Below are positions 1-6,814 of a stretch of DNA of 11,634 nt, in pieces. Source of the stretch: JAJDIA01 sp031555145 (GTDB lineage Bacteria; Bacteroidota; Bacteroidia; Bacteroidales; Tannerellaceae); contig JAVBUR010000109.1 of assembly GCA_031555145.1 (NCBI GenBank), positions 1 to 11,634 of the forward strand, given 5' to 3'. The notes below the pieces were generated by a model. The model saw nothing but the letters and a program-made list of their open reading frames with translations. It did not search any database and had not been told where the DNA came from. How positions within the stretch are numbered: position 1 is the stretch's first letter; each line of letters opens with the position of its first letter. Made by a program: the position numbers and the translations under genes.

Positions 1-63
1 GAATGGTACATCGGCTATCTTACTGAGCATCAGTATGGTTATCCCGTTAGTGTAGCGGTGTAG
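1..63 (+). CDS. Possible C-terminal end of an unidentified protein (partial, 5' cut off)
   Basis: Frame 1 is open from the window edge and ends in TAG at 61-63. It would encode the last 20 residues of a protein, EWYIGYLTEHQYGYPVSVAV. The peptide is aromatic-rich and could be a real C-terminus, but it is too short to assign to a family. Frame 2 is also open, to a TAG at 53-55, with a hydrophobic peptide, so the frame choice is not certain. If real, this gene would converge on mnmA with about 160 bases between the stops. A T-run follows at about 65-69, but I see no convincing terminator stem. Confidence 0.3.
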   Translation, partial: EWYIGYLTEHQYGYPVSVAV

Positions 64-222
64 GCTTTTTCATATTTTGGACTGAAGAGCCTATGGGACA
101 GGGGATTTGCTCAAAAATGACATCTTCGCAAAAACTTTCAAATACGGATAGAATTGAAGATTCCAATCCGGACAAAATCGAAGCTGTAACGATACCAAGC
201 CGGAACAAATAGAGAACAGGTA

Positions 223-1299
223 TTATTCTTCGCCGCCAATGATCATGCCACTACCGAGGCAGAGGTGGTGATCCTGGTCGTAGATAACGCCGTATTGGCC
301 GGGGGCGATGCCTTGGATCTTCTGGCCGGATTCGATGCGGTAGAGGTCACCGATGTGATGAAGGAGGCCAGGGGTAAAGTCGGGGGTGTGGCGGATCTTG
401 AAGGTGATGGGTTTGGGGTCGGTGAATTCGCCCCAGGGGTCTTCGGTAATGAAGTCGAAGCCCTGGAGGTTGACGACGCAGCCGTATTGGGTGTCGGGGT
501 CGTAGCCGTTGGAGACGTAGACGATGTTTCGTTGGATGTCTTTTTTGATAACGAACCAGGGGCCACCGCTGAGGCCGAGGCCTTTGCGCTGGCCGATGGT
601 GTGGAACCAGTAGCCGTTGTGTTTGCCGAGGACACGACCGGTTTCGAGTTCGACGATCTTACCGACACGGCGACCGAGATAGCGTTCGATAAAGTCGTTG
701 TAGTTGATCTTGCCGAGGAAGCAGATGCCCTGACTGTCTTTACGCATGGCGCTGGGGAGTTTCTGGGTTTCGGCGATGGCGCGGACTTCGCTCTTCATCA
801 TATGGCCGATGGGGAACATCAGTTTCTGGATCTGGAGGCGAGTGATCTGGGCAAGGAAGTCGGTTTGATCTTTGATGGGGTCTTTGGCCGTGGAGAGCCA
901 GACCCGGCCGTCGATCTCGGTGGTGGTGGCATAGTGGCCGGTGGCGATCTTGTCGAAGTCGTGGCCCCAACGGTCTTCAAAACAACCGAACTTGATGAAC
1001 TTGTTGCACATCATGTCGGGATTGGGGGTGAGGCCGCGCTTGACGGAGTCGATGGTGTAGCTGACGACTTTGTCCCAGTATTCTTCGTGCAGGGAGACAA
1101 CTTCCATGCGACAGCCGTAGCGGCGGGCAATGTAAGTAGTAATCTCGATATCTTCTTCGGCGGGACAGTCGATGTAGCCGTCTTTGTCTTCCATGCCGAT
1201 GCGGATGTAGAAGATGGTGGGGTCGTAACCGGCCTCTTTAAGCTGGTGGACGACTACGGAGCTGTCAACGCCCCCGGATACTAATGCTGCTATTTCCAT
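223..1299 (-). CDS. mnmA: tRNA-specific 2-thiouridylase MnmA
   Basis: This cytosolic enzyme adenylates U34 of tRNA-Lys, tRNA-Glu and tRNA-Gln and then thiolates it to 2-thiouridine, using sulfur passed from a cysteine desulfurase relay. The 358-residue length is normal for the family. Visible motifs are the PP-loop SGGVDSS (residues 8-14), NPDMMCNK with Asp95 and catalytic Cys98, KDSQGICF (187-194) with the second catalytic Cys193, and IGQRKG (235-240), followed by the usual C-terminal beta-barrel region. The ATG at 1297-1299 puts the PP-loop right at the N-terminus, as expected. The sense-strand sequence AAAGAGAG lies about 10 bases upstream and may be a weak ribosome binding site. The gene stands alone on its strand, divergent from the DPP III gene. 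Its coding strand is C-rich, unlike the plus-strand genes. Some Bacteroidetes carry two MnmA paralogues; I cannot tell which one this is. Confidence 0.96.
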   Translation of the reverse strand: MEIAALVSGGVDSSVVVHQLKEAGYDPTIFYIRIGMEDKDGYIDCPAEEDIEITTYIARRYGCRMEVVSLHEEYWDKVVSYTIDSVKRGLTPNPDMMCNKFIKFGCFEDRWGHDFDKIATGHYATTTEIDGRVWLSTAKDPIKDQTDFLAQITRLQIQKLMFPIGHMMKSEVRAIAETQKLPSAMRKDSQGICFLGKINYNDFIERYLGRRVGKIVELETGRVLGKHNGYWFHTIGQRKGLGLSGGPWFVIKKDIQRNIVYVSNGYDPDTQYGCVVNLQGFDFITEDPWGEFTDPKPITFKIRHTPDFTPGLLHHIGDLYRIESGQKIQGIAPGQYGVIYDQDHHLCLGSGMIIGGEE

Positions 1300-1322
1300 A
1301 CGATCAAACTCTCTTTGCGGTA

Positions 1323-1330
1323 CAAAGGTA
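1323..1330 (-). promoter_or_regulatory. Candidate Bacteroidetes -7 promoter box for mnmA
   Basis: Read on the minus strand, this is TACCTTTG, an exact match to the Bacteroides -7 consensus TAnnTTTG. It lies about 24 bases upstream of the mnmA ATG, which implies a very short leader. No good TTTG -33 box is seen at the expected distance. The box is embedded in a tandem repeat of GGTACAAA (plus strand, 1319-1334). Confidence 0.5.
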
Positions 1331-1372
1331 CAAAATTGCGAGGGTTTCAGGATAGGGAAGGGATTAAATCGT

Positions 1373-1380
1373 TATTTTTG
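1373..1380 (+). promoter_or_regulatory. Candidate Bacteroidetes -7 promoter box for the DPP III gene
   Basis: TATTTTTG matches the TAnnTTTG consensus exactly. It lies 42 bases before the chosen ATG at 1423, giving a plausible leader of about 35 bases. The -33 element is poor: TTTC at 1345-1348 is spaced too far away. This box supports the start at 1423 over the upstream in-frame ATG at 1315, because transcription would begin after 1315. Confidence 0.5.
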
Positions 1381-1422
1381 CAGACGGAAACCATTGTTTC
1401 ACCTTCTTATAATCATTCACAT

Positions 1423-3465
1423 ATGAAACGATTAATTGTATCTTGTATGACAGTATCGACTTTGCTTGCGTGTTCCGGGCCGAAAGAGCCCGCGGAACAA
1501 CCCGCGTTTGAATATACGGTAGAACGTTTTGCCGATTTGCAGATCCTGCGCTATGAAGTGCCAGGGTTTGAGTCGTTGACGTTGAACCAGAAGCAACTGC
1601 TTTATCACCTGTCGGAAGCGGCGTTGATGGGACGGGATATTTTGTTTGATCAGAATTGCAGGTATAATCTGGCGATCCGCCGGACACTGGAAGCGATCCA
1701 TCAGAACTACAAGGGCGACCGGAAAGATACTAATTTCGGGGCGTTGGAGGTGTATCTGAAACGGGTATGGTTTTCGAATGGCATCCATCACCATTATGGG
1801 GAGGATAAGTTTGCGCCGGGGTTCAGTCAGGACTTCTTTGAGGTGAATGTGCGCCAGGTTGGCGCGGATAAGTTGCCGGTACGGGAAGGACAGACGGTGG
1901 ACGATCTGCTGGCTGAACTGACGCCCGTGCTCTTTGATCCGGCAGTGATGGCGAAACGGACGGTGCAAGGAGGAGTCGATGATATTATCAAGGCCTCGGC
2001 CAACAACTATTATGGCGAAGGGGTGACGGAAAAGGAAGTGGAGGATTATTATGCGTCGATCAAGGTGAAGAATGACAGTACGCCGATTTCTTACGGGCTG
2101 AACAGCCGGTTGGTGAAGGAGGGTGGCAAGCTGGTGGAGAAGGTTTGGAAGGTTGGCGGGTTGTATACGCAGGCTATCGAGCCTATTGTGGCTGAACTGG
2201 AGAAGGCGGCTGCCTTTGCAGAGAATGCCGCACAGAAGGCGGTGATCGACAAACTGATTGAATATTACCGGACTGGGGATTTGAAGACGTTTGACGCGTA
2301 TGCTATTCTGTGGGTGCAGGATACGGCTTCGGATGTAGACTTTGTGAATGGGTTTACGGAGACGTATGGCGATCCGCTGGGGATGAAGGCTAGTTGGGAA
2401 TCGACGGTTAACTTTATCAATAAAGAGGCGACGGAACGGACAAAGGTGATCAGCAGCAATGCGCAGTGGTTTGAAGATCATTCGCCGGTCGACAGCCGCT
2501 TCAAGAAAACGGAAGTGAAGGGGGTATCGGCTAAGGTGATCAATGTGGCGATGTTGGGTGGTGATTGCTATCCGGCGACGCCGATCGGAATCAACCTGCC
2601 GAACTCGAACTGGATCCGGGTGGAATATGGTTCGAAATCGGTGACGATAGAGAATATTACGGAAGCGTATGATAAGGCATCGCAGGGAAGTGGCATGGGC
2701 GAGGAGTTCATGTGGAGCGATGCGGAGCGTGAAAGTGCTAAAAAGTATGGCTTCCTGACAGGGAATCTGCATACTGACTTGCACGAGTGTTTGGGACATG
2801 GATCGGGTATCTTGTTGCCGGGTGTTGATCCGGACGGGTTGAAATCGTATAGTTCGGCGTTGGAAGAAGCGCGGGCTGATTTATTTGGATTGTATTACAT
2901 TGCTGATCCGAAGTTGGTGGAGTTGAAGCTTGTTCCGGATGCGGAAGCTTATAAGGCTGAGTATTATAACTTCATGATGAACGGGTTGATGACGCAATTG
3001 GTGCGCATCGAACTGGGCAAGAATGTGGAAGAGGCGCATATGCAGAATCGCCAACTGATTGCTAAGTGGGTCTATGAAAAGGGACAGGCAGATAAGGTGG
3101 TGGAATTGAAGAAACGCGACGGAAAGACATACGTAGTGATTAATGACTACAACAAACTGCGCAACTTGTTCGGTCAGTTACTGGGTGAGGTTCAACGCAT
3201 CAAGAGCGAAGGCGATCTGGCTGCCGGCAAGAAACTGGTGGAAGAGTATGCCGTAAAGGTAGACCCTGAACTCCATGCGGAAGTACTGGCTCGTTATGCG
3301 AAGCTGGATCTGTCTCCGTACAGAGGCTTTGTGAACCCGGTGATGAAAGAAGTGAAGAACGCACAGGGTGTGGTGACGGATGTGGTACTGGATTATACCG
3401 AAGGATATACGGAACAGATGGAACGGTATAGCCGGAATTATTCTTTCCTGCCTACTTACAACTAA
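1423..3465 (+). CDS. Lipoprotein dipeptidyl peptidase III (M49 zinc peptidase)
   Basis: DPP III enzymes (peptidase family M49) remove dipeptides from the N-terminus of short peptides. The 680-residue product carries the M49 zinc motif HECLGH (residues 454-459: ligands His454 and His459, catalytic Glu455). The second motif, EEARAD (481-486), supplies the third ligand Glu482. From memory, the Bacteroides thetaiotaomicron enzyme has the same HECLGH variant with ligands about six residues earlier, which fits a close orthologue. The start at 1423 gives a lipoprotein signal: MKR, a hydrophobic stretch, then LLAC with lipidated Cys17. The residues after Cys17 (SGPKEPAEQ) are not a strong surface-export signal, so periplasmic anchoring is the simplest inference. 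There is no Shine-Dalgarno sequence before the ATG. The downstream AlkD-like gene begins 6 bases after the stop, in the same frame. Confidence 0.95.
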   Translation: MKRLIVSCMTVSTLLACSGPKEPAEQPAFEYTVERFADLQILRYEVPGFESLTLNQKQLLYHLSEAALMGRDILFDQNCRYNLAIRRTLEAIHQNYKGDRKDTNFGALEVYLKRVWFSNGIHHHYGEDKFAPGFSQDFFEVNVRQVGADKLPVREGQTVDDLLAELTPVLFDPAVMAKRTVQGGVDDIIKASANNYYGEGVTEKEVEDYYASIKVKNDSTPISYGLNSRLVKEGGKLVEKVWKVGGLYTQAIEPIVAELEKAAAFAENAAQKAVIDKLIEYYRTGDLKTFDAYAILWVQDTASDVDFVNGFTETYGDPLGMKASWESTVNFINKEATERTKVISSNAQWFEDHSPVDSRFKKTEVKGVSAKVINVAMLGGDCYPATPIGINLPNSNWIRVEYGSKSVTIENITEAYDKASQGSGMGEEFMWSDAERESAKKYGFLTGNLHTDLHECLGHGSGILLPGVDPDGLKSYSSALEEARADLFGLYYIADPKLVELKLVPDAEAYKAEYYNFMMNGLMTQLVRIELGKNVEEAHMQNRQLIAKWVYEKGQADKVVELKKRDGKTYVVINDYNKLRNLFGQLLGEVQRIKSEGDLAAGKKLVEEYAVKVDPELHAEVLARYAKLDLSPYRGFVNPVMKEVKNAQGVVTDVVLDYTEGYTEQMERYSRNYSFLPTYN

Positions 3466-3471
3466 CATCGA

Positions 3472-4152
3472 ATGCAGGATATAGTGAGACAAATACGCGT
3501 ACGGTTGCGCCTCGCCATGAATGGGGTGGTGTCAACCAGTATGCGGGAAAAGGGATTGCAGTATAAATTGAACTTCGGGGTTTCGATCCCGAAGTTGAAA
3601 GAGATAGCCACTGATTTTCCGCACGACGGTGAGTTAGCTGAATTGTTGTGGCAACAGGATGTCCGGGAAATGAAGATATTGGCAACGCTGATACATCCTG
3701 TGGATACGTTTTCACGGGAAAAGGCTCCGCGATGGGCCATAGAAGCGCCCACCCAGGAGATCAGGGAACAGTATGTAATGAACTTGTTACAACACCAGCC
3801 TCAGGCGAGTCACTTAGCCATGTCCTGGATCTTTTGGCAGGATGATCCCTATGGTATCTTGGGATATCTGCTGTATGCACGGCTTTTCATGAAGGGGACG
3901 GTACTTGAGGGAGAACACAGGGGTACATTCCTTCGGCAGGCACGTGGAGCATTGGAATTGAAAGAACGTTTTGATGATGATGTGGACGCTCTTCATCGGG
4001 CGGCATTGCTGGCCTTGAAAAAGTTCGGGCGACAGTCAGCCGATCAGGCGCAGCAAGTGCTGGATTATCTGGCCGATTTTCCCGCCTCAGGCTCCCCGGA
4101 AAAGGAGAGGTGGTATGCCGATTTACAATTCGAATTTGATTATTACGGATAA
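3472..4152 (+). CDS. AlkD-like HEAT-repeat protein (DNA alkylation repair family)
   Basis: The 226-residue protein resembles the AlkD/AlkC-type DNA alkylation repair family: all-helical HEAT/ARM repeats. Recognisable stretches are NFGVSIPKLKEIA (34-46), ELAELLWQQDVREMKILATL (54-73), and a C-terminal helix around AALLALKKFGRQS (177-189). True AlkD excises alkylated bases in the cytoplasm. From memory its key residues in Bacillus cereus are Trp109, Asp113, Arg148 and Trp187. Here the corresponding region reads MSWIFWQDDPYG (117-128), and I cannot align a clear Trp-x3-Asp pair, so glycosylase activity is uncertain. There is no signal peptide. The gene starts 6 bases after the DPP III stop, in the same frame, without a visible ribosome binding site, so translational coupling is likely. 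From memory, a similar ARM domain is fused to DPP III in Porphyromonas gingivalis, so its role may be tied to the peptidase. Confidence 0.82.
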   Translation: MQDIVRQIRVRLRLAMNGVVSTSMREKGLQYKLNFGVSIPKLKEIATDFPHDGELAELLWQQDVREMKILATLIHPVDTFSREKAPRWAIEAPTQEIREQYVMNLLQHQPQASHLAMSWIFWQDDPYGILGYLLYARLFMKGTVLEGEHRGTFLRQARGALELKERFDDDVDALHRAALLALKKFGRQSADQAQQVLDYLADFPASGSPEKERWYADLQFEFDYYG

Positions 4153-4157
4153 TTATC
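4148..4157. promoter_or_regulatory. GATAATTATC palindrome, possible Fur-type operator
   Basis: This is a perfect 10-base palindrome overlapping the AlkD-like stop codon (TAA, 4150-4152). It lies about 22 bases upstream of the fur -7 box, roughly where a -33 element would be. GATAAT hexamers in inverted order are the building unit of classical Fur boxes, so autoregulation is conceivable. It is shorter than a full 19-base box and may be chance in an AT-rich spacer. Confidence 0.3.
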
Positions 4158-4178
4158 AGGTGTTTAAAATAAATACCC

Positions 4179-4186
4179 TATCTTTG
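4179..4186 (+). promoter_or_regulatory. Candidate Bacteroidetes -7 promoter box for fur-purA
   Basis: TATCTTTG matches TAnnTTTG exactly and lies 25 bases before the ATG at 4212. The leader would be about 15-20 bases. The -33 box is weak (TTTA at 4163-4166, too close). This suggests that fur and purA are transcribed separately from the DPP III pair, although read-through from upstream is possible because no terminator is visible after 4152. Confidence 0.5.
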
Positions 4187-4211
4187 TCCATCGCGTGAGC
4201 GACCAGTGAAC

Positions 4212-4679
4212 ATGGACGAAAAACTACATAATGACATGCGGGAGATTTTTACTGAATATCTCAACAGTAAAAACCTGCGTAAAACAGAGGAAAGATACAG
4301 GATATTTGAACATGTATGCGATTTCCCCGGTCATTTTGACATAGATATGTTGCACGATAGGTTGAAGGAAGAAAAATACCACGTCAGCAAAGCCACCGTT
4401 TATAATACATTGGAAGTGATCGTGGATGCGGGTCTGCTGGTACCGCACCAGATATCATCGCGCGCCGTTCAGTACGAATTGAAATACCTGGCTGATACGC
4501 ACCAGCACCTGATTTGCACCAAATGCGGTACGATCCGCGAAATCCGGACACAGACATTGAAGGCTGATTTGAAGAAACTGAAGATCTCACGGTTTTCGGC
4601 CGAATTCTATTGCCTGTATGTGTATGGGGTTTGCAGTAAATGCACGTACAAGATGCGGATGATGAAGATAAAAAAATAA
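4212..4679 (+). CDS. Fur-family metal-responsive transcriptional regulator
   Basis: A 155-residue regulator of the Fur/PerR/Zur family, which binds DNA as a metal-loaded dimer. Visible parts are an N-terminal winged helix with recognition helix SKATVYNTLEVIVDAGLL (59-76), and a C-terminal dimer domain with structural zinc cysteines CTKC (102-105) and CSKC (141-144). Aligned by eye to E. coli Fur, regulatory-site residues His41, Glu89, His99 and Glu110 are kept. The four residues of the other classical site are replaced by Thr96, Gln98, Lys117 and Tyr133. I therefore do not assign Fur, PerR or Zur. I prefer the ATG at 4212 to the GTG at 4206 because ATG is stronger and both follow the promoter closely. 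purA begins 25 bases downstream, so the two are probably one operon. Confidence 0.88.
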   Translation: MDEKLHNDMREIFTEYLNSKNLRKTEERYRIFEHVCDFPGHFDIDMLHDRLKEEKYHVSKATVYNTLEVIVDAGLLVPHQISSRAVQYELKYLADTHQHLICTKCGTIREIRTQTLKADLKKLKISRFSAEFYCLYVYGVCSKCTYKMRMMKIKK

Positions 4680-4704
4680 ACTATTAACATACATAATCAC
4701 GAAG

Positions 4705-5976
4705 ATGAAAGTAGATGTTTTATTGGGATTGCAGTGGGGAGACGAAGGCAAAGGGAAAGTGGTGGATGTACTTACACCCAACTATGATGTGGTTGCCCGT
4801 TTCCAGGGAGGTCCGAATGCCGGACACACATTGGAATTCAACGGAGGTAAATATGTTCTGCGCTCTATCCCGTCGGGTATTTTCCAGGGGGATAAAGTGA
4901 ATGTGATCGGAAACGGGGTAGTATTGGACCCGCTGTTGTTCAAACAGGAAGCGGAGGGACTGGCTGCCAGTGGTCACGATCTGACTAAAAAGTTATGGAT
5001 ATCCAAGAAGGCTCACCTGATCCTGCCGACACACCGGATACTGGACGCTGCTTATGAAGCGGCTAAAGGTGCTGGTAAGATTGGCACTACGGGGAAAGGT
5101 ATCGGGCCGACATATACTGACAAGATTAGTCGCAATGGGGTTCGCGTAGGCGACCTGTTGGGTGATTTCGATACGATTTATCGTCAGGCGAAAGCACGGC
5201 ATGAAGAGATTCTGAAATCGCTGCACTTTGAATATGATATCCGGGAGTTGGAGATTGCCTGGTTTGAAGGAATTGAGTATCTGAAGCAGTTTAAGTTGGT
5301 TGACAGCGAACATGCGATCAATACGATGCTGAAAGAAGGTAAGTCGGTACTGGCTGAAGGGGCACAGGGAACGATGTTGGATATTGACTTTGGTTCGTAT
5401 CCGTTTGTGACTTCTTCCAATACGATTTGTGCAGGGTGCTGCACAGGTTTGGGCGTGGCTCCCCGGAATATTGGCGAGGTGTATGGCATTTTTAAGGCGT
5501 ATTGCACGCGTGTTGGCAGTGGGCCGTTCCCGACGGAGTTGCAGGATGAGACAGGCGACAAGATGTGTGAGATCGGTCATGAGTTTGGTTCGGTAACAGG
5601 CCGGAGACGCCGTTGCGGTTGGATTGACCTGGTGGCGCTCAAGTATGCTATTATGCTGAACGGGGTCACAAAGCTGATTATGATGAAGAGTGATGTGCTG
5701 GATAACTTTGACTCTATCAAGGCGTGTGTTGCTTATAATGTGAAGGGGAAAGAGACGCCTGAATTTCCTTATGAGGTGAACGATGATATTCTGCCGGTGT
5801 ATGTAGAGCTGTCCGGTTGGATGACGGATATGACGAAGATGAAGAGCGAGGATGAATTCCCGGAAGAATTCAACGCGTATCTGAGTTTCCTGGAAGAGGA
5901 GTTGGAAGTTCCTATCCAGATCGTATCGGTAGGACCGGACCGCGAACAGACAATTCTCCGGTATACGGAAGAGTAA
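4705..5976 (+). CDS. purA: Adenylosuccinate synthetase PurA
   Basis: PurA joins IMP and aspartate, using GTP, to form adenylosuccinate: the first committed step from IMP to AMP, in the cytosol. The 423-residue length is normal. Motifs in order are the P-loop QWGDEGKGK (10-18) with catalytic Asp13; GGPNAGHT (35-42) with catalytic His41, the same numbers as in the E. coli enzyme; GTTGKGIGP (127-135); EGAQG (218-222) followed by LDID; VTGRRRRCGW (297-306) in the substrate-binding loop; and SVGPDREQT (408-416) for guanine recognition. The ATG at 4705 places the P-loop correctly. It follows the Fur-family gene by 25 bases and is probably co-transcribed with it. A strong hairpin terminator begins about 20 bases after the stop. 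Confidence 0.98.
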   Translation: MKVDVLLGLQWGDEGKGKVVDVLTPNYDVVARFQGGPNAGHTLEFNGGKYVLRSIPSGIFQGDKVNVIGNGVVLDPLLFKQEAEGLAASGHDLTKKLWISKKAHLILPTHRILDAAYEAAKGAGKIGTTGKGIGPTYTDKISRNGVRVGDLLGDFDTIYRQAKARHEEILKSLHFEYDIRELEIAWFEGIEYLKQFKLVDSEHAINTMLKEGKSVLAEGAQGTMLDIDFGSYPFVTSSNTICAGCCTGLGVAPRNIGEVYGIFKAYCTRVGSGPFPTELQDETGDKMCEIGHEFGSVTGRRRRCGWIDLVALKYAIMLNGVTKLIMMKSDVLDNFDSIKACVAYNVKGKETPEFPYEVNDDILPVYVELSGWMTDMTKMKSEDEFPEEFNAYLSFLEEELEVPIQIVSVGPDREQTILRYTEE

Positions 5977-5995
5977 AATAGCTGGAATTTGATAC

Positions 5996-6043
5996 AAAAT
6001 GGCAGAAGACCACACCCTAAGGGGATGATCATCTGCCATTTTT
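5996..6043. terminator. Intrinsic terminator after purA, long imperfect hairpin
   Basis: AAAATGGCAGA (5996-6006) pairs perfectly with TCTGCCATTTT (6032-6042), an 11-base stem. The 25-base apical region can extend the hairpin with short mismatched helices: GA/TC, CA/TG, and CCC (6015-6017) with GGG (6021-6023) around TAA. The right arm ends in a T-run, then GCTTTTGG. The A-run on the left arm could also let it act on the minus strand, but no minus-strand gene enters here. Confidence 0.8.
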
Positions 6044-6097
6044 GCTTTTGGCAGGCTTTTTGACAATAGATTGGTGTAATCATTTAAATTAAATAGT

Positions 6098-6778
6098 ATG
6101 GCTACTTATTGGATTATATTTATTGGTTTTGCGTTGTTGAGTTGGTTGGTATCGGCTAACCTGAAAAGAAAGTTTGAAAAATATTCTAAAGTGCCTATGT
6201 ATGGCGGCATGACGGGAAGGGATATCGCAGTAAAGATGCTGAACGATAACGGTATCTATGATGTGACGGTTACTTCCACGCCGGGGCATTTGACTGACCA
6301 TTACAATCCGACAAACAAGACGGTGAATCTGAGTGACTCAGTGTATCATAGTAATAGTATTGCTGCGGCTGCCGTAGCGGCTCATGAATGTGGACATGCA
6401 GTGCAGCATGCAACGGCGTATGGCCCACTGAAGATGCGGTCGGCGTTGGTGCCGGTGGTCAGTTTTTCGTCGAATATTATGACGTGGGTATTGCTGGGGG
6501 GTATGTTGCTGATTAATACGTTTCCGCAGTTGTTGCTGTTCGGGATTATCCTGTTTGCTTCGACTACGTTGTTTAGCTTTATTACGTTACCGGTAGAGGT
6601 TAATGCCAGCCAACGGGCATTGGCTTGGTTGAACCGTTCGGGGATCACCAATGGACAACAGCATGATATGGCACAGGATGCCTTGAAGTCGGCTGCTTAT
6701 ACGTATGTGGTGGCGGCGTTGGGTTCATTGGCAACTTTGCTGTACTACATCATGATCTTCATGGGAAGAAGGAACTAA
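6098..6778 (+). CDS. Membrane zinc metallopeptidase, YugP/Zn_peptidase_2 type
   Basis: This 226-residue integral membrane protein fits the YugP-like neutral zinc metallopeptidase family, whose substrates are not well known. The zinc motif HECGH is at residues 96-100 (ligands His96 and His100, catalytic Glu97). A likely third ligand is a glutamate in LPVEVNAS (Glu167). Predicted membrane segments by eye are about 3-20, 119-140, 143-163 and 203-222, with the catalytic helix between the first and second. The start at 6098 is the first ATG before the N-terminal membrane helix. Upstream, TTTG at 6059-6062 could be a -33 box, but the matching -7 box is poor. hisS follows 36 bases later with no terminator between, so they may be co-transcribed. 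No functional link to HisRS is evident. Confidence 0.88.
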   Translation: MATYWIIFIGFALLSWLVSANLKRKFEKYSKVPMYGGMTGRDIAVKMLNDNGIYDVTVTSTPGHLTDHYNPTNKTVNLSDSVYHSNSIAAAAVAAHECGHAVQHATAYGPLKMRSALVPVVSFSSNIMTWVLLGGMLLINTFPQLLLFGIILFASTTLFSFITLPVEVNASQRALAWLNRSGITNGQQHDMAQDALKSAAYTYVVAALGSLATLLYYIMIFMGRRN

Positions 6779-6814
6779 TACGTAATTAAGGATATCAAAC
6801 ACATTAAACAGATC

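Noticed and set aside
93..212. Short plus-strand ORF of 31-39 codons near the left edge
   Set aside because: No ribosome binding site, promoter box or recognisable motif; too short to support as a gene.
265..1284. Long plus-strand open frame (339 codons) opposite mnmA
   Set aside because: It is an antisense shadow of mnmA created by its biased codons. The product is a low-complexity Val/Asp/Gly-rich string with no recognisable motif.
1315..1422. Upstream ATG extending DPP III by 36 residues
   Set aside because: It would bury the lipoprotein signal inside the protein and begins upstream of the likely promoter box at 1373-1380. The ATG at 1423 gives a proper signal peptide.
1432..2799. 455-codon minus-strand frame opposite DPP III
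   Set aside because: Antisense shadow of a clear M49 peptidase. The product is Arg/Ile/His-rich without family features, and no promoter or start context supports it.
4206..4211. GTG start for the Fur-family gene
   Set aside because: Adds only two residues (Met-Asn) before an ATG at 4212 and has no better ribosome binding context.
4993..6066. 357-codon minus-strand frame opposite purA
   Set aside because: Antisense to well-supported PurA and runs through its terminator hairpin. The composition looks non-coding.
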